Shown here one piece after another: positions 55,391-64,000 of a stretch of 64,000 nt of DNA. This stretch comes from Acuticoccus sediminis (lineage in GTDB: Bacteria; Pseudomonadota; Alphaproteobacteria; Rhizobiales; Amorphaceae). The stretch spans positions 1,054,001 to 1,118,000 of the forward strand of contig NZ_QHHQ01000001.1 in assembly GCF_003258595.1 (NCBI RefSeq). The letters are read 5' to 3'. Below the pieces are notes generated by a model. It did not search any database. It was not told the DNA's origin and saw nothing but the letters and a program-made list of their open reading frames with translations. The position numbers and the translations under genes were made by a program. Within the stretch, counting starts at the first letter, position 1. Every line of letters starts with the position of its first letter.

Positions 55391-57016
55391 ATGAAGGGTA
55401 TCGACACGCCTGAACCGACGGCCGTTCGGGATCAGCTCGAACGCATCGTCGCCTCGGCCGATTTCGAGGCCTCGAACCGCAACAGGCGGTTCCTGGAATA
55501 CATCGTCGAGGAGACACTGGCGGGCCGGCAGGACCTGATCAAGGCCTACGCCATCGCGACCTGCGTCTTCGGGCGCGGCGCGGACTTCGACCCGCAGGTG
55601 GATTCGATCGTGCGGATCGAGGCCGGGAGGCTGCGGCGGACGCTGGAGCGCTACTACCTCACCTCCGGCCGGGTCGATCCCGTCGTCATCTCCATCCCGA
55701 AGGGCTCGTACGTTCCCGAGTTCGTGCGCAACGTGCCCCGCGCGGCGGGTTCGGCGCCGGCGGCCCCGGCTGCGACGCGCGAGCGCCGGGGAGTGTCGAT
55801 CCTCGTCCCCGGGTTCGAGGAGGAGGGCGACCAGTCCCTCTATCCCAACCTCACACGTGGCTTCACGCGCCACGTCATCGCCGGCCTGACGCGGTTCACC
55901 GAGCTTTCGGTGTTCGGCCCCGGCACGTCGGCGCTGCAGGGCGAGACCGCCGAGCGTGACATCGACTACCTGCTGACCGGCGGCACGACGATTTCGCCGC
56001 TGCAGTTCGGGGCCGAGGTGCTGCTGGTCGAGGTGCGGACGGGGCGTTGTCTCTGGGGCGACGTGTTCGAACGGGCGGTGGAGACCGGCGGGCTGGCGGA
56101 GGCGCTCACCGAGGTGGCGGGCGCCGTCGTCAGGGCGCTGGCGCAGCCCTACGGCGCCATCTTCGTCGCCCGGTCGCGGGAGGTCGATCCGGCGAACGCG
56201 GGCGCGCTCTCGTCGTCCGCCAGCGTGCTCCTGTTCCGCCGCTACGCGCGGACCTTCGACCGCAGCCTGCAGGAGACCGTTCGGCGCGCGCTCGAGGCTG
56301 CCATCCAGCGCGACCCGGAGGACGCCGAGGCGTGCAGCTGCCTCTCGCAGGTCCATACGGACATGCTTCGGTTCGGCGGCGCGCCGACGCCGGCCGGCGC
56401 CGATCATGGCCGGCAGGCGCTCGACCTCGCCCGCCGCGCCATCGACCTCGCGCCCAATTCGAGCCGCAGCCACCACGCGCTGTCGCGCGCCTACTGGTTC
56501 GCCGGCGACGTCGCGGGCAGCTTCGAGGAGCTTCAGATAGCGCGGGCGCTGAACCCCAACGACACCGCCATCCTCGCCGACCTCGGTCAGCAGCATGCGG
56601 TAATGGCGCAGTGGGACGAGGCGATCCCCCTTCTGGAGACGGCCTATGCCCGCAATCCCGGCCTGCCGTCGAGCTACCGCATCGGCTTCGCGCTGTTCCA
56701 TTTCGCCCACGGGCGGTTCGCCGAGGCGCTCGCCGAAGCCCGCAAGATCGACGTGAGCGGGGTCGTCTACGGCGCCGTCATGGTCGCGGCATCCGCCATC
56801 CGGCTCGGTCTCGACACGGAGGCGGGGAGGGCGGTCCACGCCGTGACCGAGATCGATCCGGACTACGGCCGGCACGCGGCGCTCGACCTCGCCTGGCGGA
56901 ACGTCGACCCCGCGCTCGCCGCCGCCGTCCTCGAGGCGCTGGGGGATGCGGGGCTCCCCGCCGGCCCCGGTTCCGCCGCCACCCGGGCCGTGCCGCTGCG
57001 ACCCGTCCGCCGCTGA
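55391..57016 (+). CDS. Winged-helix-like / TPR protein (adenylate-cyclase-associated N-terminal type)
   Basis: 541 residues. The N-terminal 90 residues (FEASNRNRRFLEYIVEETLAG, then VFGRGADFDPQVDSIVRIEAGRLRRTLERYY and SIPKGSYVPEF) match a module usually found at the start of soluble TPR or cyclase-like regulators and thought to bind DNA. A domain around 130-260 resembles the TolB-amino-terminal-like region, and residues 310-500 are TPR repeats (ALDLARRAIDLAPNSSRSHHALSRAYWF and similar). Likely a cytosolic regulator, ligand unknown. The frame is open upstream to 54884, but the N-terminal module begins at ATG 55391; GAGGCG lies upstream. Confidence 0.72.
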   Translation: MKGIDTPEPTAVRDQLERIVASADFEASNRNRRFLEYIVEETLAGRQDLIKAYAIATCVFGRGADFDPQVDSIVRIEAGRLRRTLERYYLTSGRVDPVVISIPKGSYVPEFVRNVPRAAGSAPAAPAATRERRGVSILVPGFEEEGDQSLYPNLTRGFTRHVIAGLTRFTELSVFGPGTSALQGETAERDIDYLLTGGTTISPLQFGAEVLLVEVRTGRCLWGDVFERAVETGGLAEALTEVAGAVVRALAQPYGAIFVARSREVDPANAGALSSSASVLLFRRYARTFDRSLQETVRRALEAAIQRDPEDAEACSCLSQVHTDMLRFGGAPTPAGADHGRQALDLARRAIDLAPNSSRSHHALSRAYWFAGDVAGSFEELQIARALNPNDTAILADLGQQHAVMAQWDEAIPLLETAYARNPGLPSSYRIGFALFHFAHGRFAEALAEARKIDVSGVVYGAVMVAASAIRLGLDTEAGRAVHAVTEIDPDYGRHAALDLAWRNVDPALAAAVLEALGDAGLPAGPGSAATRAVPLRPVRR

Positions 57017-57163
57017 GCCGTCGCGAACGTCACCCGTAATTTACCCGGACGTTCTGGCGAGCGGGGTGCGGTTGGCCTCCAAGTCCCGCCGAACAAGTCC
57101 GGCGAGACCCCCGCATGGCGCCTCGCGGTGGCGGGCAACATTGTGTCACGAGAGGTCCAGCAG

Positions 57164-57610
57164 ATGGCCAGCCTTCATCCGACGGCGCCGCACGACCTGC
57201 CGCCCTTCATCACCCCGCCGGGCGAAACCGACATGATGTTCGTCGCGGTGAGCGTGTTCTTCGTTGTGATGGTGCTGGTGGTCGGCAACCTCTACCTGCG
57301 CCTCCATGCCCTGCCGGAGCGGATGGCGCATCGCTCCAACCGGGCCCAGTTCCACGTCGTCGCGGTCCTCGCGCTGATCGCGCTGCTCACCCACCAGACG
57401 GGCTTCTGGATCGCCGCGCTGCTCCTTGCGCTGGTGCCGATACCGGACATTTCGACCCCGGTCGCGCGCATCGCCGACGCGCTGGAGCGGCTGGTGCGCA
57501 TCGCCGGCGCCAAGGAGGGCGCGCTCGCCGCCGCGGCCCGGTCCCCGGAGACGCCGCCGCCCGCCATCGCGATGGGCGACGGCACGGGCGCGCGGGCGAC
57601 GGCCGGTTGA
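57164..57610 (+). CDS. Small inner-membrane protein, YiaW/DUF3302-like
   Basis: 148 residues with two membrane segments (about residues 26-44 and 68-88) and a helical C-terminal tail (ARIADALERLVRIAGAKEG). The layout, helix - HALPE..AHR - second helix - coiled tail, resembles E. coli YiaW (DUF3302), which pairs with the HlyD-type YiaV. The HlyD-type gene follows after 35 bases here. ATG 57164 has GAGAGG upstream; an in-frame GTG at 57128 is an alternative. Confidence 0.65.
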   Translation: MASLHPTAPHDLPPFITPPGETDMMFVAVSVFFVVMVLVVGNLYLRLHALPERMAHRSNRAQFHVVAVLALIALLTHQTGFWIAALLLALVPIPDISTPVARIADALERLVRIAGAKEGALAAAARSPETPPPAIAMGDGTGARATAG

Positions 57611-57645
57611 CCCGCTAAGACGCGTGGCGTGCAGGGAACGCTCCG

Positions 57646-58878
57646 ATGTTCGAACTCTTGCTCTGCTCGATGCTGACGATCTTCCCCGACTACCTCTACC
57701 GCCGCTACGGGCAGGGGAAACGGATCGGCCAGGAGATCACGCTCTATTCCGTCTGGTTCGAGCTGCGGTGGGGGATCACCGCCTGCGTGGTCCTGACGCT
57801 CACCCTCGTCACGATGATTTTCTACTATCACCCCTCCACCCGGAGCGCCGTCTCGCTGTTCCGGACCGTGCCGCTGGTGCCGGAGATGGTCGGCCGCGTC
57901 TCGGACGTCTACGTCGACGTGCGCGGCGCGGTGCGGGCGGGCGATCCGATCTTCAAGCTCGACAGCACCGAGGAGGAGGCCGCGGTGGAGACCGCCCGGC
58001 GAAAGATCGCCGAGGTGGACGCCGCGATGGCGCTCGCGCGGCAGAACCTCGCCGGGGCGGACGGCCGCATCGCCGAGGCGCGGAGCGCATACGACCAGGT
58101 CCGTGACGAGCTTCGGACCAAGCGCGAGCTCCTGGATCGCAACGCCAGCACCGTGTCCGAGCGCGAGATCCAGCGCCTGGAGCAGGCGCTCGGCGGTCGG
58201 CAGGGCGCCCTCGACGCGGTGACCGCCGAAAAGAGCGCGATCGAGACGGAGATCGGCACCAGCCTGCCCGCGCGGCGGGCGAGCGCCGTGGCCGAGCTCG
58301 CCGAGGCGGAAGTCGATCTCGGCAAGACCGTCGTGCGCGCCGGCGTCGACGGCACCGTCGAGCAGTTCACCTTGCGCGTCGGCGACCTCGTCAACCCGAT
58401 GATGCGCTCCGCGGGCGTCCTCGTGCCGGCCGACGCCGGGCGCCGGGCCATCATCGCCGGGTTCGGGCAGATCGAGGCGCAGGTGATCCGCGTCGGCATG
58501 ATCGCCGAGGTGGCCTGCGTGGCGACGCCCTTCACCATCATCCCGCTGGTCGTGACCAAGGTGCAGGACGCCGTGGCCGCGGGGGCCCTGCGCCCCTCCG
58601 ACCAGCTCGTCGAGACGGCGGCGATCAGCCAGCCGGGAACGCTGACGGCCTACCTCGAGCCGCTCTACGAAGGCGGCCTCGACCGGCTGCCGCCGGGCAG
58701 CAGTTGCATCGCCAACGCCTACACCGATAACCACGACGCCCTGAAGTCGCAGGACATCGGCCCGGTGACGCGCGCCTATCTCCACGTCGTCGACACGGTG
58801 GGGATCGTCCACGCGCTGATCCTGCGGCTGCAGGCCCTCATGATGCCGGTGCAGACGCTGGTGCTGGGCGGGCATTGA
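57646..58878 (+). CDS. HlyD-family membrane fusion protein, YiaV-like
   Basis: 410 residues. One N-terminal membrane helix (about 41-62), a biotinyl-lipoyl-like half-motif (VSDVYVDVRGAVRAGDPIFKLDS), a long coiled-coil hairpin (about 105-215), the second lipoyl half (VVRAGVDGTVEQFTLRVGDLV) and a beta-barrel region. Such proteins link an inner-membrane protein to an outer-membrane channel or act alone in envelope maintenance. No transporter or TolC gene is adjacent; only the small membrane protein is. Confidence 0.85.
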   Translation: MFELLLCSMLTIFPDYLYRRYGQGKRIGQEITLYSVWFELRWGITACVVLTLTLVTMIFYYHPSTRSAVSLFRTVPLVPEMVGRVSDVYVDVRGAVRAGDPIFKLDSTEEEAAVETARRKIAEVDAAMALARQNLAGADGRIAEARSAYDQVRDELRTKRELLDRNASTVSEREIQRLEQALGGRQGALDAVTAEKSAIETEIGTSLPARRASAVAELAEAEVDLGKTVVRAGVDGTVEQFTLRVGDLVNPMMRSAGVLVPADAGRRAIIAGFGQIEAQVIRVGMIAEVACVATPFTIIPLVVTKVQDAVAAGALRPSDQLVETAAISQPGTLTAYLEPLYEGGLDRLPPGSSCIANAYTDNHDALKSQDIGPVTRAYLHVVDTVGIVHALILRLQALMMPVQTLVLGGH

Positions 58879-58944
58879 TCGGGCCGAAGACCCGCGGCCC
58901 GCTCCCTTCGCAGGGCCCGCATAACGCAAGGAGGATGTCGAGAC

Positions 58945-59418
58945 ATGGCAAATCAGGACGCACCGGCGAAGGCCGCGGCAGCGATCCCCACTGCGGACGA
59001 TCTCCGCATGGAGGTCCTCGAGAAGCAGATGAAGGAGATCGACCGCCGCGTGGAGGCCAAGAAGGCCGAGCAGAAGCGGCTGGAGGAAGCCGCCGCGGAG
59101 TTCCTCGCCACGCACGTGACCGAGCGCGAACGCGAGATCATCCGCCGCATCGTCGCCAACGCGGTCAACGACGGGAAGTACGAGGCGATGGTCTACAGCT
59201 TCCCCGCGAAGCTCTGCACGGACGGCGGTCGCGCGATCAACAACATTGAGCCAGACTGGCCGACGACGCTGCAGGGCAAGGCGCGGGAGCTGTACGACGG
59301 CTTCAAGGCCAACCTCCAGCCGCGGGGGTACCGGTTGAAGGCGATGATCATCGATTTCCCGGGCGGCATGCCGGGCAACGTCGGCTTCTTCCTCAACTGG
59401 GAACCCAAGACCTTCTGA
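58945..59418 (+). CDS. Conserved-looking hypothetical protein with coiled-coil N-terminus
   Basis: 157 residues, cytosolic. Residues about 20-60 are a charged helix (LEKQMKEIDRRVEAKKAEQKR), followed by a mixed domain containing VYSFPAKLCTDGGRAINN and LKAMIIDFPGGMPGNVGFFLNW. The name of the family is unknown to me. AAGGAGGA lies upstream of the ATG, a strong ribosome site. Sits between the HlyD-type gene and the DUF3141 gene. Confidence 0.75.
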   Translation: MANQDAPAKAAAAIPTADDLRMEVLEKQMKEIDRRVEAKKAEQKRLEEAAAEFLATHVTEREREIIRRIVANAVNDGKYEAMVYSFPAKLCTDGGRAINNIEPDWPTTLQGKARELYDGFKANLQPRGYRLKAMIIDFPGGMPGNVGFFLNWEPKTF

Positions 59419-59449
59419 GGCGGTCCTGGTCGGCCCGCCGTGCTCCGGC

Positions 59450-61777
59450 ATGGCGGGTGGGGTCGGGCGGAAAGCTGGAGTGGGACCATTGAGCAGCTCG
59501 ACGACGAACAGGAAGCGGCCGGGGATTGCCGGACCGGCCGGCATTCCGGGCCTTTTCTCCTTCGACGAGTACCAGCAGGACGCCCTGCAGCGGTTCTTCC
59601 TCACCCTCGACGTGATGCGCCGGCGGAGCGAGGGCTACCGCGAGCACGCGGCCGAGGCCGTCCCCAACGTGCTCGACTACAAGGCCGAGCTCGTCCTTGA
59701 CGGGCGGACGCTGCCGCGCCCCGTCAACTACCTCCTGGTGCGCATCGTGCCGCCGGACGACGTGACCGTAGACCCGTCCCGGCGGCCCTTCGTGGTGGTG
59801 GACCCGCGCGCCGGCCACGGCCCCGGCATCGGCGGCTTCAAGGCCGACAGCGAACTCGGCGTGGCGATGAAGGCGGGCCATCCCAGCTACTTCGTGGGCT
59901 TCCTGCCGGACCCGGTACCGGGCCAGACGATCGAGGACGTCGCGAGGGCGGAGGCGGCGTTCCTCGAGGAGGTGAGCCGGCGCCACCCGGACGCCGAGGG
60001 CAAGCCGTGTGTCGTCGGCAACTGCCAGGCGGGGTGGGCGGTGATGATGCTCGCCGCGATCCGGCCGGAGCTGTTCGGGCCGATCATCGTCGCCGGGGCG
60101 CCGCTCTCCTACTGGGCCGGCGTCAAGGGCCAGTACCCGATGCGCTATCTCGGCGGCCTTCTTGGCGGGAGCTGGCTCACGGCCCTCACCAGCGACATGG
60201 GCGCCGGGGTCTTCGACGGTGCCTGGCTCGTCCAGAACTTCGAGAACCAGAACCCGGCCAACACGCTCTGGAGCAAGCAGTACAACCTCTACTCCAAGGT
60301 CGATACGGAGGCGGACCGCTATCTCGGCTTCGAGAAGTGGTGGGGCGGCCACGTCTGCCTCAACGCCGAGGAGATCCAGTTCATCGTCGACGAGCTGTTC
60401 ATCGGCAACAAGCTGACCTCGGGGGAGATCACCACCTCGGACGGCACGGTGGTGGACCTTCGCAACATCCGCTCGCCGATCGTCGTCTTCTGCTCGCGCG
60501 GCGACAACATCACTCCGCCGCAACAGGCGCTCGACTGGCTCCTCGACCTCTACGACAGCGTCGACGAGATCCGCGCCTTCGGGCAGACGATCGTCTACAC
60601 GATCCACGACACGATCGGGCACCTCGGCATCTTCGTCTCCGCCGGCGTCGCGCGGAAACAGCACGACGAGTTCGCCTCCAACATCGACTTCATCGACCTG
60701 CTGCCGCCCGGCCTCTACGAGGCGGTGTTCGAGCCGAAGGACGCGGCAGGGGCACACCCGGACCTCGTGACCGGCGACTGGGCGATGCGCTGCGAGGCCC
60801 GGACGCTGGACGACATCCGCGCGCTGGGCGGCAACGACCTTGAGGACGAGCGGCGATTTGCGGCGGCCGCGCGCGTGTCGGAGATCAACCTCGCCCTCTA
60901 CCGGGCGTTCGTCCAGCCGTTCGTCCGGGCGAGCGTGAGCCCGTCCCTCGCCGAGTCGATGCGCCGCCTCCACCCGCTGCGCCTCGGCTACGAGATGTTC
61001 GGCGCGGGCAATCCGTGGCTCGGCTGGATCGAACAGTCCGCCGCTGCCGCCCGGAAGGCGCGCTGTCCCGCCGAGCCCGACAATCCCTGGCTCGCCGTCC
61101 AGGAGCAGGTGTCCCGCCAGGTCGTCGACGGGCTCGATACCGTGCGGAAGGTCGCCGAGACCGCGTCGGAGGACATCTTTCGCGCCGTCTACGGATCGGC
61201 CGCGCTCCAGGCCGCGCTCGGGATCGACGCCAGCTCCGACCGCCGCCCGCGCAAGGCGGCGAAGAACCTTCTCCACCAGCGTCTGATCGAGCACCGGGTC
61301 GCCGAGCTCCGGGCACGCATGCGCGAAGGGGGGCTGCGCGAGGCGGTGGTGCGCGCGCTCGTCTACGTCGGCATGGCGCGCGGCAGGGTCGACGAACGGG
61401 GCTTCGAGGCGATCCGGCGGATCCGGCAGGAGCATCCGGCGGCGAAGGCGCTCTCCCTCGCCGACTTCAAGGCGATGGTCCGCGATCAGTTCTACATGCT
61501 GCGGATCGACGAGGAGGCGGCGCTCGCCGCGCTCCCCGGCCTCCTGCCCGACGACGAGGCCGCCCGCGCGGGTGCCCTCGAGATGCTCGGCACCGTCCTC
61601 GGCGCTTCGGGGGCGCTCAAGGGCGAAGCGGCGGGACGGTTGGAGCGGATCTCGGGAATCTTCAGCCCCGCGAGCCCGCCTCCTCCGCCACGCCGCAAGG
61701 CGCCGGGCGGGGCGAAGGCATCCGGCGACCGGACCCCCGGCGCCAACGCCGCGCACCGGCACGACGGCCAGGCATGA
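59450..61777 (+). CDS. DUF3141 alpha/beta-hydrolase-like protein with PhaC-like catalytic triad
   Basis: 775 residues. The alpha/beta-hydrolase core carries a Cys nucleophile elbow VGNCQAGWAVM (Cys192), an acid residue in SRGDNITPP (Asp352) and a histidine in DTIGHLGIF (His391). Cys, Asp and His in these contexts are those of PHA synthase (PhaC). The long C-terminal half (about 480-775) is helical and ends in a Pro/Ala/Arg-rich tail. The family often sits with pta and ackA and a polyhydroxybutyrate connection has been suggested; its reaction is not known. The first ~25 residues may not belong; ATG 59450 was taken. Confidence 0.85.
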   Translation: MAGGVGRKAGVGPLSSSTTNRKRPGIAGPAGIPGLFSFDEYQQDALQRFFLTLDVMRRRSEGYREHAAEAVPNVLDYKAELVLDGRTLPRPVNYLLVRIVPPDDVTVDPSRRPFVVVDPRAGHGPGIGGFKADSELGVAMKAGHPSYFVGFLPDPVPGQTIEDVARAEAAFLEEVSRRHPDAEGKPCVVGNCQAGWAVMMLAAIRPELFGPIIVAGAPLSYWAGVKGQYPMRYLGGLLGGSWLTALTSDMGAGVFDGAWLVQNFENQNPANTLWSKQYNLYSKVDTEADRYLGFEKWWGGHVCLNAEEIQFIVDELFIGNKLTSGEITTSDGTVVDLRNIRSPIVVFCSRGDNITPPQQALDWLLDLYDSVDEIRAFGQTIVYTIHDTIGHLGIFVSAGVARKQHDEFASNIDFIDLLPPGLYEAVFEPKDAAGAHPDLVTGDWAMRCEARTLDDIRALGGNDLEDERRFAAAARVSEINLALYRAFVQPFVRASVSPSLAESMRRLHPLRLGYEMFGAGNPWLGWIEQSAAAARKARCPAEPDNPWLAVQEQVSRQVVDGLDTVRKVAETASEDIFRAVYGSAALQAALGIDASSDRRPRKAAKNLLHQRLIEHRVAELRARMREGGLREAVVRALVYVGMARGRVDERGFEAIRRIRQEHPAAKALSLADFKAMVRDQFYMLRIDEEAALAALPGLLPDDEAARAGALEMLGTVLGASGALKGEAAGRLERISGIFSPASPPPPPRRKAPGGAKASGDRTPGANAAHRHDGQA

Positions 61778-62010
61778 CGCCGGACGCGGCCCGGACCGCG
61801 CGCGGCAGGAGCGATCGCAGCCGACACCCCGAACCTGTCCGAAGCGATGCCCGGCGCCGGCGCATCGGCCGCGTTCATGTGGCCCTCGCGCGCAGGGGGC
61901 GATGGGGTATCAAGGTGGGGCGTGCCAACGGACGGACGCATCCGATGGGCGGGACGGGACCCGAGCCGCCCCGGTGCGCCGTCGTCACCGAGATCTGAGG
62001 AGCGAGTGCC
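61778..62010. other. Gene-free gap before the phosphotransacetylase gene
   Basis: 233 bases with no supported gene. A ribosome site GGAGCGAG is present right before the ATG at 62011. I see no clear promoter or terminator, so readthrough from the DUF3141 gene is possible. Confidence 0.4.
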
Positions 62011-62967
62011 ATGGATGACAGCGTGCACGGAGGGGCGAAGCCCTCCAAGTACGACCGCCTCATCGCCCGGGCGCAGGAGGAGACCCCCGCTACGACCGTC
62101 GTCGCCCACCCCTGTGACGAGACGGCTCTGCGCGGCGCGCTGGAAGCGGCGGCGGCGCGGCTGATCGTTCCGATCCTCGTCGGACCGGACGCCAGGATCC
62201 GCGCCATCGCCGCCGAGCACGGCCTCGATCTCGCCGGCGTCGAGGTGGTCGATGCCCCGCATAGCGACGCCGCGGCGGCCCTCGCGGTGCGCCTCATCCG
62301 CGAGGGGCGGGGCGAGCTCCTCATGAAAGGGAGCCTCCACACCGACGAGCTGATGCGCGAGGTCACCGCCTCCGCCACGGGGCTGCGCACGAAGCGGCGC
62401 ATCAGCCACGTCTTCGTCATGGACGTGCCCGGTCACGCCGACACGCTCTTCATCACGGACGCGGCCATCAACATCTTCCCCGACCTCGAGGCGAAGCGGG
62501 ACATCGTCCAGAACGCCATCGACCTGTGGACCGCGGTCGGCCTCGGGGAGCCGCGCGTCGCGATCCTGTCCGCCGTCGAGACGGTGACCCCGAAGATCCC
62601 CTCCACGCTGGAGGCGGCGGCGCTCTGCAAGATGGCCGACCGGGGGCAGATCACCGGCGGCAAGATCGACGGCCCGCTCGCCTTCGACAACGCCATCGAC
62701 CCGGAGGCGGCGCGCATCAAGGGGATCGTCTCGCCGGTCGCCGGCCACGCGCAGATCCTCGTCGTCCCCGACCTCGAGGCGGGCAACATGCTGGCGAAGA
62801 ACCTGACCTTCCTCAGCCATGCGGACGCCGCCGGCATCGTGCTCGGCGCGCGGGTGCCGATCATCCTCACCTCGCGGGCAGACTCGGTGCGGACCCGGCT
62901 CGCCTCGTGCGCGGTCGCATCGCTCTACGCCGCCGCGCGCCGCGCGTCGGCCCCGATCGCGGCTTGA
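62011..62967 (+). CDS. Phosphate acetyl/butyryltransferase
   Basis: 318 residues of the Pta/Ptb fold, without the MaoC domain present in bifunctional homologues. Seen: [45 protein letters not shown], and the [16 protein letters not shown] block with [17 protein letters not shown]. It swaps CoA and phosphate on an acyl group. Paired with acetate kinase downstream, it would make or use acetyl phosphate. Confidence 0.9.
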   Translation: MDDSVHGGAKPSKYDRLIARAQEETPATTVVAHPCDETALRGALEAAAARLIVPILVGPDARIRAIAAEHGLDLAGVEVVDAPHSDAAAALAVRLIREGRGELLMKGSLHTDELMREVTASATGLRTKRRISHVFVMDVPGHADTLFITDAAINIFPDLEAKRDIVQNAIDLWTAVGLGEPRVAILSAVETVTPKIPSTLEAAALCKMADRGQITGGKIDGPLAFDNAIDPEAARIKGIVSPVAGHAQILVVPDLEAGNMLAKNLTFLSHADAAGIVLGARVPIILTSRADSVRTRLASCAVASLYAAARRASAPIAA

Positions 62968-62972
62968 GCGCG

Positions 62973-64000
62973 ATGGAGGTCGTTCTCGCGGTCAACGCCG
63001 GCTCGTCGAGCCTCAAGTTTCAGATCTTCACCGTCGAGTCCGGCGAGCCGTCGCTCCACGTGCGCGGCGCGATCGACGGGATCGGCACGCGGCCGCGCCT
63101 TCACGCCACCGGTGCGGACGGTGCCGTTCTCGTCGACCGGACCTACACGGCAGCGGCGCTGGCGGATCTTCCCGCCGCGATCGGCGAGGCGCGTGTCTGG
63201 CTGGAGTCGCTCGAGGGCCTGACGCTGCGGGCGATCGGGCACCGTGTCGTCCACGGCGGGCCGGACTACGCCCGTCCGGTCCTGATCGACCAGGCGGTCC
63301 TCGACAAGCTCGCCACCTACCAGGAGCTCGCCCCGCTCCATCAGCCGAACAACCTCGCACCGATCCACCTCGTCATGGAGATCAACCGGGAGGTGCCGCA
63401 GGTCGCCTGCTTCGACACCGCGTTCCACAGGGGCCATCCGCCGGTCGCCCAGGCCTACGCGCTTCCCATCCGGTTCTACGACGAGGGTGTGCGGCGCTAC
63501 GGCTTCCACGGTCTCTCCTACGAGTACGTGGCCGAGCGCCTCGCCGTGGTCGCGCCGAAGGCGGCGGCCGGGCGGACCATCGTCGCCCACCTCGGCAGCG
63601 GCGCGTCGATGTGCGCCCTCGAGGCCGGGCGCAGCGTGGAGAGCACGATGGGCTTCACCGCGCTCGACGGCCTGCCGATGGGTACGCGCCCCGGCCAGCT
63701 CGACCCCGGCGTGGTCCTCTACCTGATCGCCGAGCGCGGCTTCACCGCCGACGGCGTGACGGACCTCCTCTACCATCAGGCGGGGCTGAAGGGCCTGTCG
63801 GGGGTGTCGAGCGACATGCGGGACCTGCTGGCGAGCGATGTGCCGCACGCCGCCTTCGCGGTCGACCACTTCGTCCACCGCGCCGGGCTCGCCGCCGGGA
63901 CGCTGGCGGCCGCGCTCCAGGGGCTCGACGCGTTCGTGTTCACCGCCGGCATCGGCGAGCACAGCCCGGTCGTGCGCGCCCGCATCGCCGAGCGGCTCGC
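62973..64000 (+). CDS. ackA: Acetate/propionate kinase (partial, 3' end off the right edge)
   Basis: 342 codons visible of about 395. Seen: [16 protein letters not shown] (phosphate-binding start), [80 protein letters not shown], and [13 protein letters not shown]. Follows the phosphotransacetylase gene by five bases, a normal Pta-AckA pair. Confidence 0.95.
   Translation, partial: MEVVLAVNAGSSSLKFQIFTVESGEPSLHVRGAIDGIGTRPRLHATGADGAVLVDRTYTAAALADLPAAIGEARVWLESLEGLTLRAIGHRVVHGGPDYARPVLIDQAVLDKLATYQELAPLHQPNNLAPIHLVMEINREVPQVACFDTAFHRGHPPVAQAYALPIRFYDEGVRRYGFHGLSYEYVAERLAVVAPKAAAGRTIVAHLGSGASMCALEAGRSVESTMGFTALDGLPMGTRPGQLDPGVVLYLIAERGFTADGVTDLLYHQAGLKGLSGVSSDMRDLLASDVPHAAFAVDHFVHRAGLAAGTLAAALQGLDAFVFTAGIGEHSPVVRARIAERL

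Noticed and set aside
57128-57163. Upstream GTG start for the small membrane protein
   Set aside because: The ATG at 57164 has a better ribosome site (GAGAGG) and the extra 12 residues precede nothing conserved.

Overview
The window is about 64 kb of GC-rich (roughly 70%) chromosomal DNA from an alphaproteobacterium, most likely Hyphomicrobiales. This rests on gene content: a DivL-type tyrosine 'pseudo' histidine kinase, GapR (DUF2312), a DUF1036-pyruvate kinase pair, AddAB instead of RecBCD, minCDE, a TsaE-phosphotransferase fusion and a BA14K-like secreted protein. I saw no insertion sequence, prophage, CRISPR array or rRNA. There is one tRNA (Thr, TGT).

1-9.8 kb (minus): a tightly coupled operon divL - tsaE/amgK fusion - murU-like nucleotidyltransferase - addB - addA (addA runs off the left edge). 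It joins cell-cycle signalling, tRNA modification, peptidoglycan-sugar recycling and double-strand-break repair. 9.9-13.9 kb (plus): a class III aminotransferase, then 5-oxoprolinase pxpABC. A 160-bp palindromic element lies between pxpC and a convergent membrane glycosyltransferase. 16.3-23 kb: pyruvate kinase coupled to a DUF1036 protein, an AT-richer gene-free stretch, gapR with a strong terminator, then two cell-wall enzymes (M15/DUF882-type and an L,D-transpeptidase). 23-33 kb: pepF, a DUF3445 heme protein, a GT39 enzyme, small secreted proteins, panC, rpmJ and minCDE. A CtrA-like motif and GANTC sites lie upstream of minC.

33.5-54.9 kb is accessory metabolism. On the minus strand lie a flavin monooxygenase, an atypical AroQ-like protein, a hydroxyacid reductase, a polyamine-type ABC transporter coupled to a quinone oxidoreductase and a glutathione transferase, then RidA, DUF1028, a LysR regulator and an M20 deacylase. 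A GntR/FCD regulator at 48.3 kb divides a second unit. Its left arm is quinone oxidoreductase - crotonase-like protein - glutathione transferase. Its right arm is an Fe/phosphonate-type ABC importer - CaiB-type CoA-transferase - crotonase-like protein. Both crotonase-like proteins lack the two hydratase glutamates. These two units are the best candidates here for an undescribed catabolic system.

54.9-64 kb: a winged-helix/TPR protein, a small membrane protein plus HlyD-type protein pair, an unknown 157-aa protein, then a DUF3141 protein with a PHA-synthase-like Cys/Asp/His triad, a phosphotransacetylase and acetate kinase (cut by the right edge). All functions are inferred from motifs and remembered families; nothing was searched.
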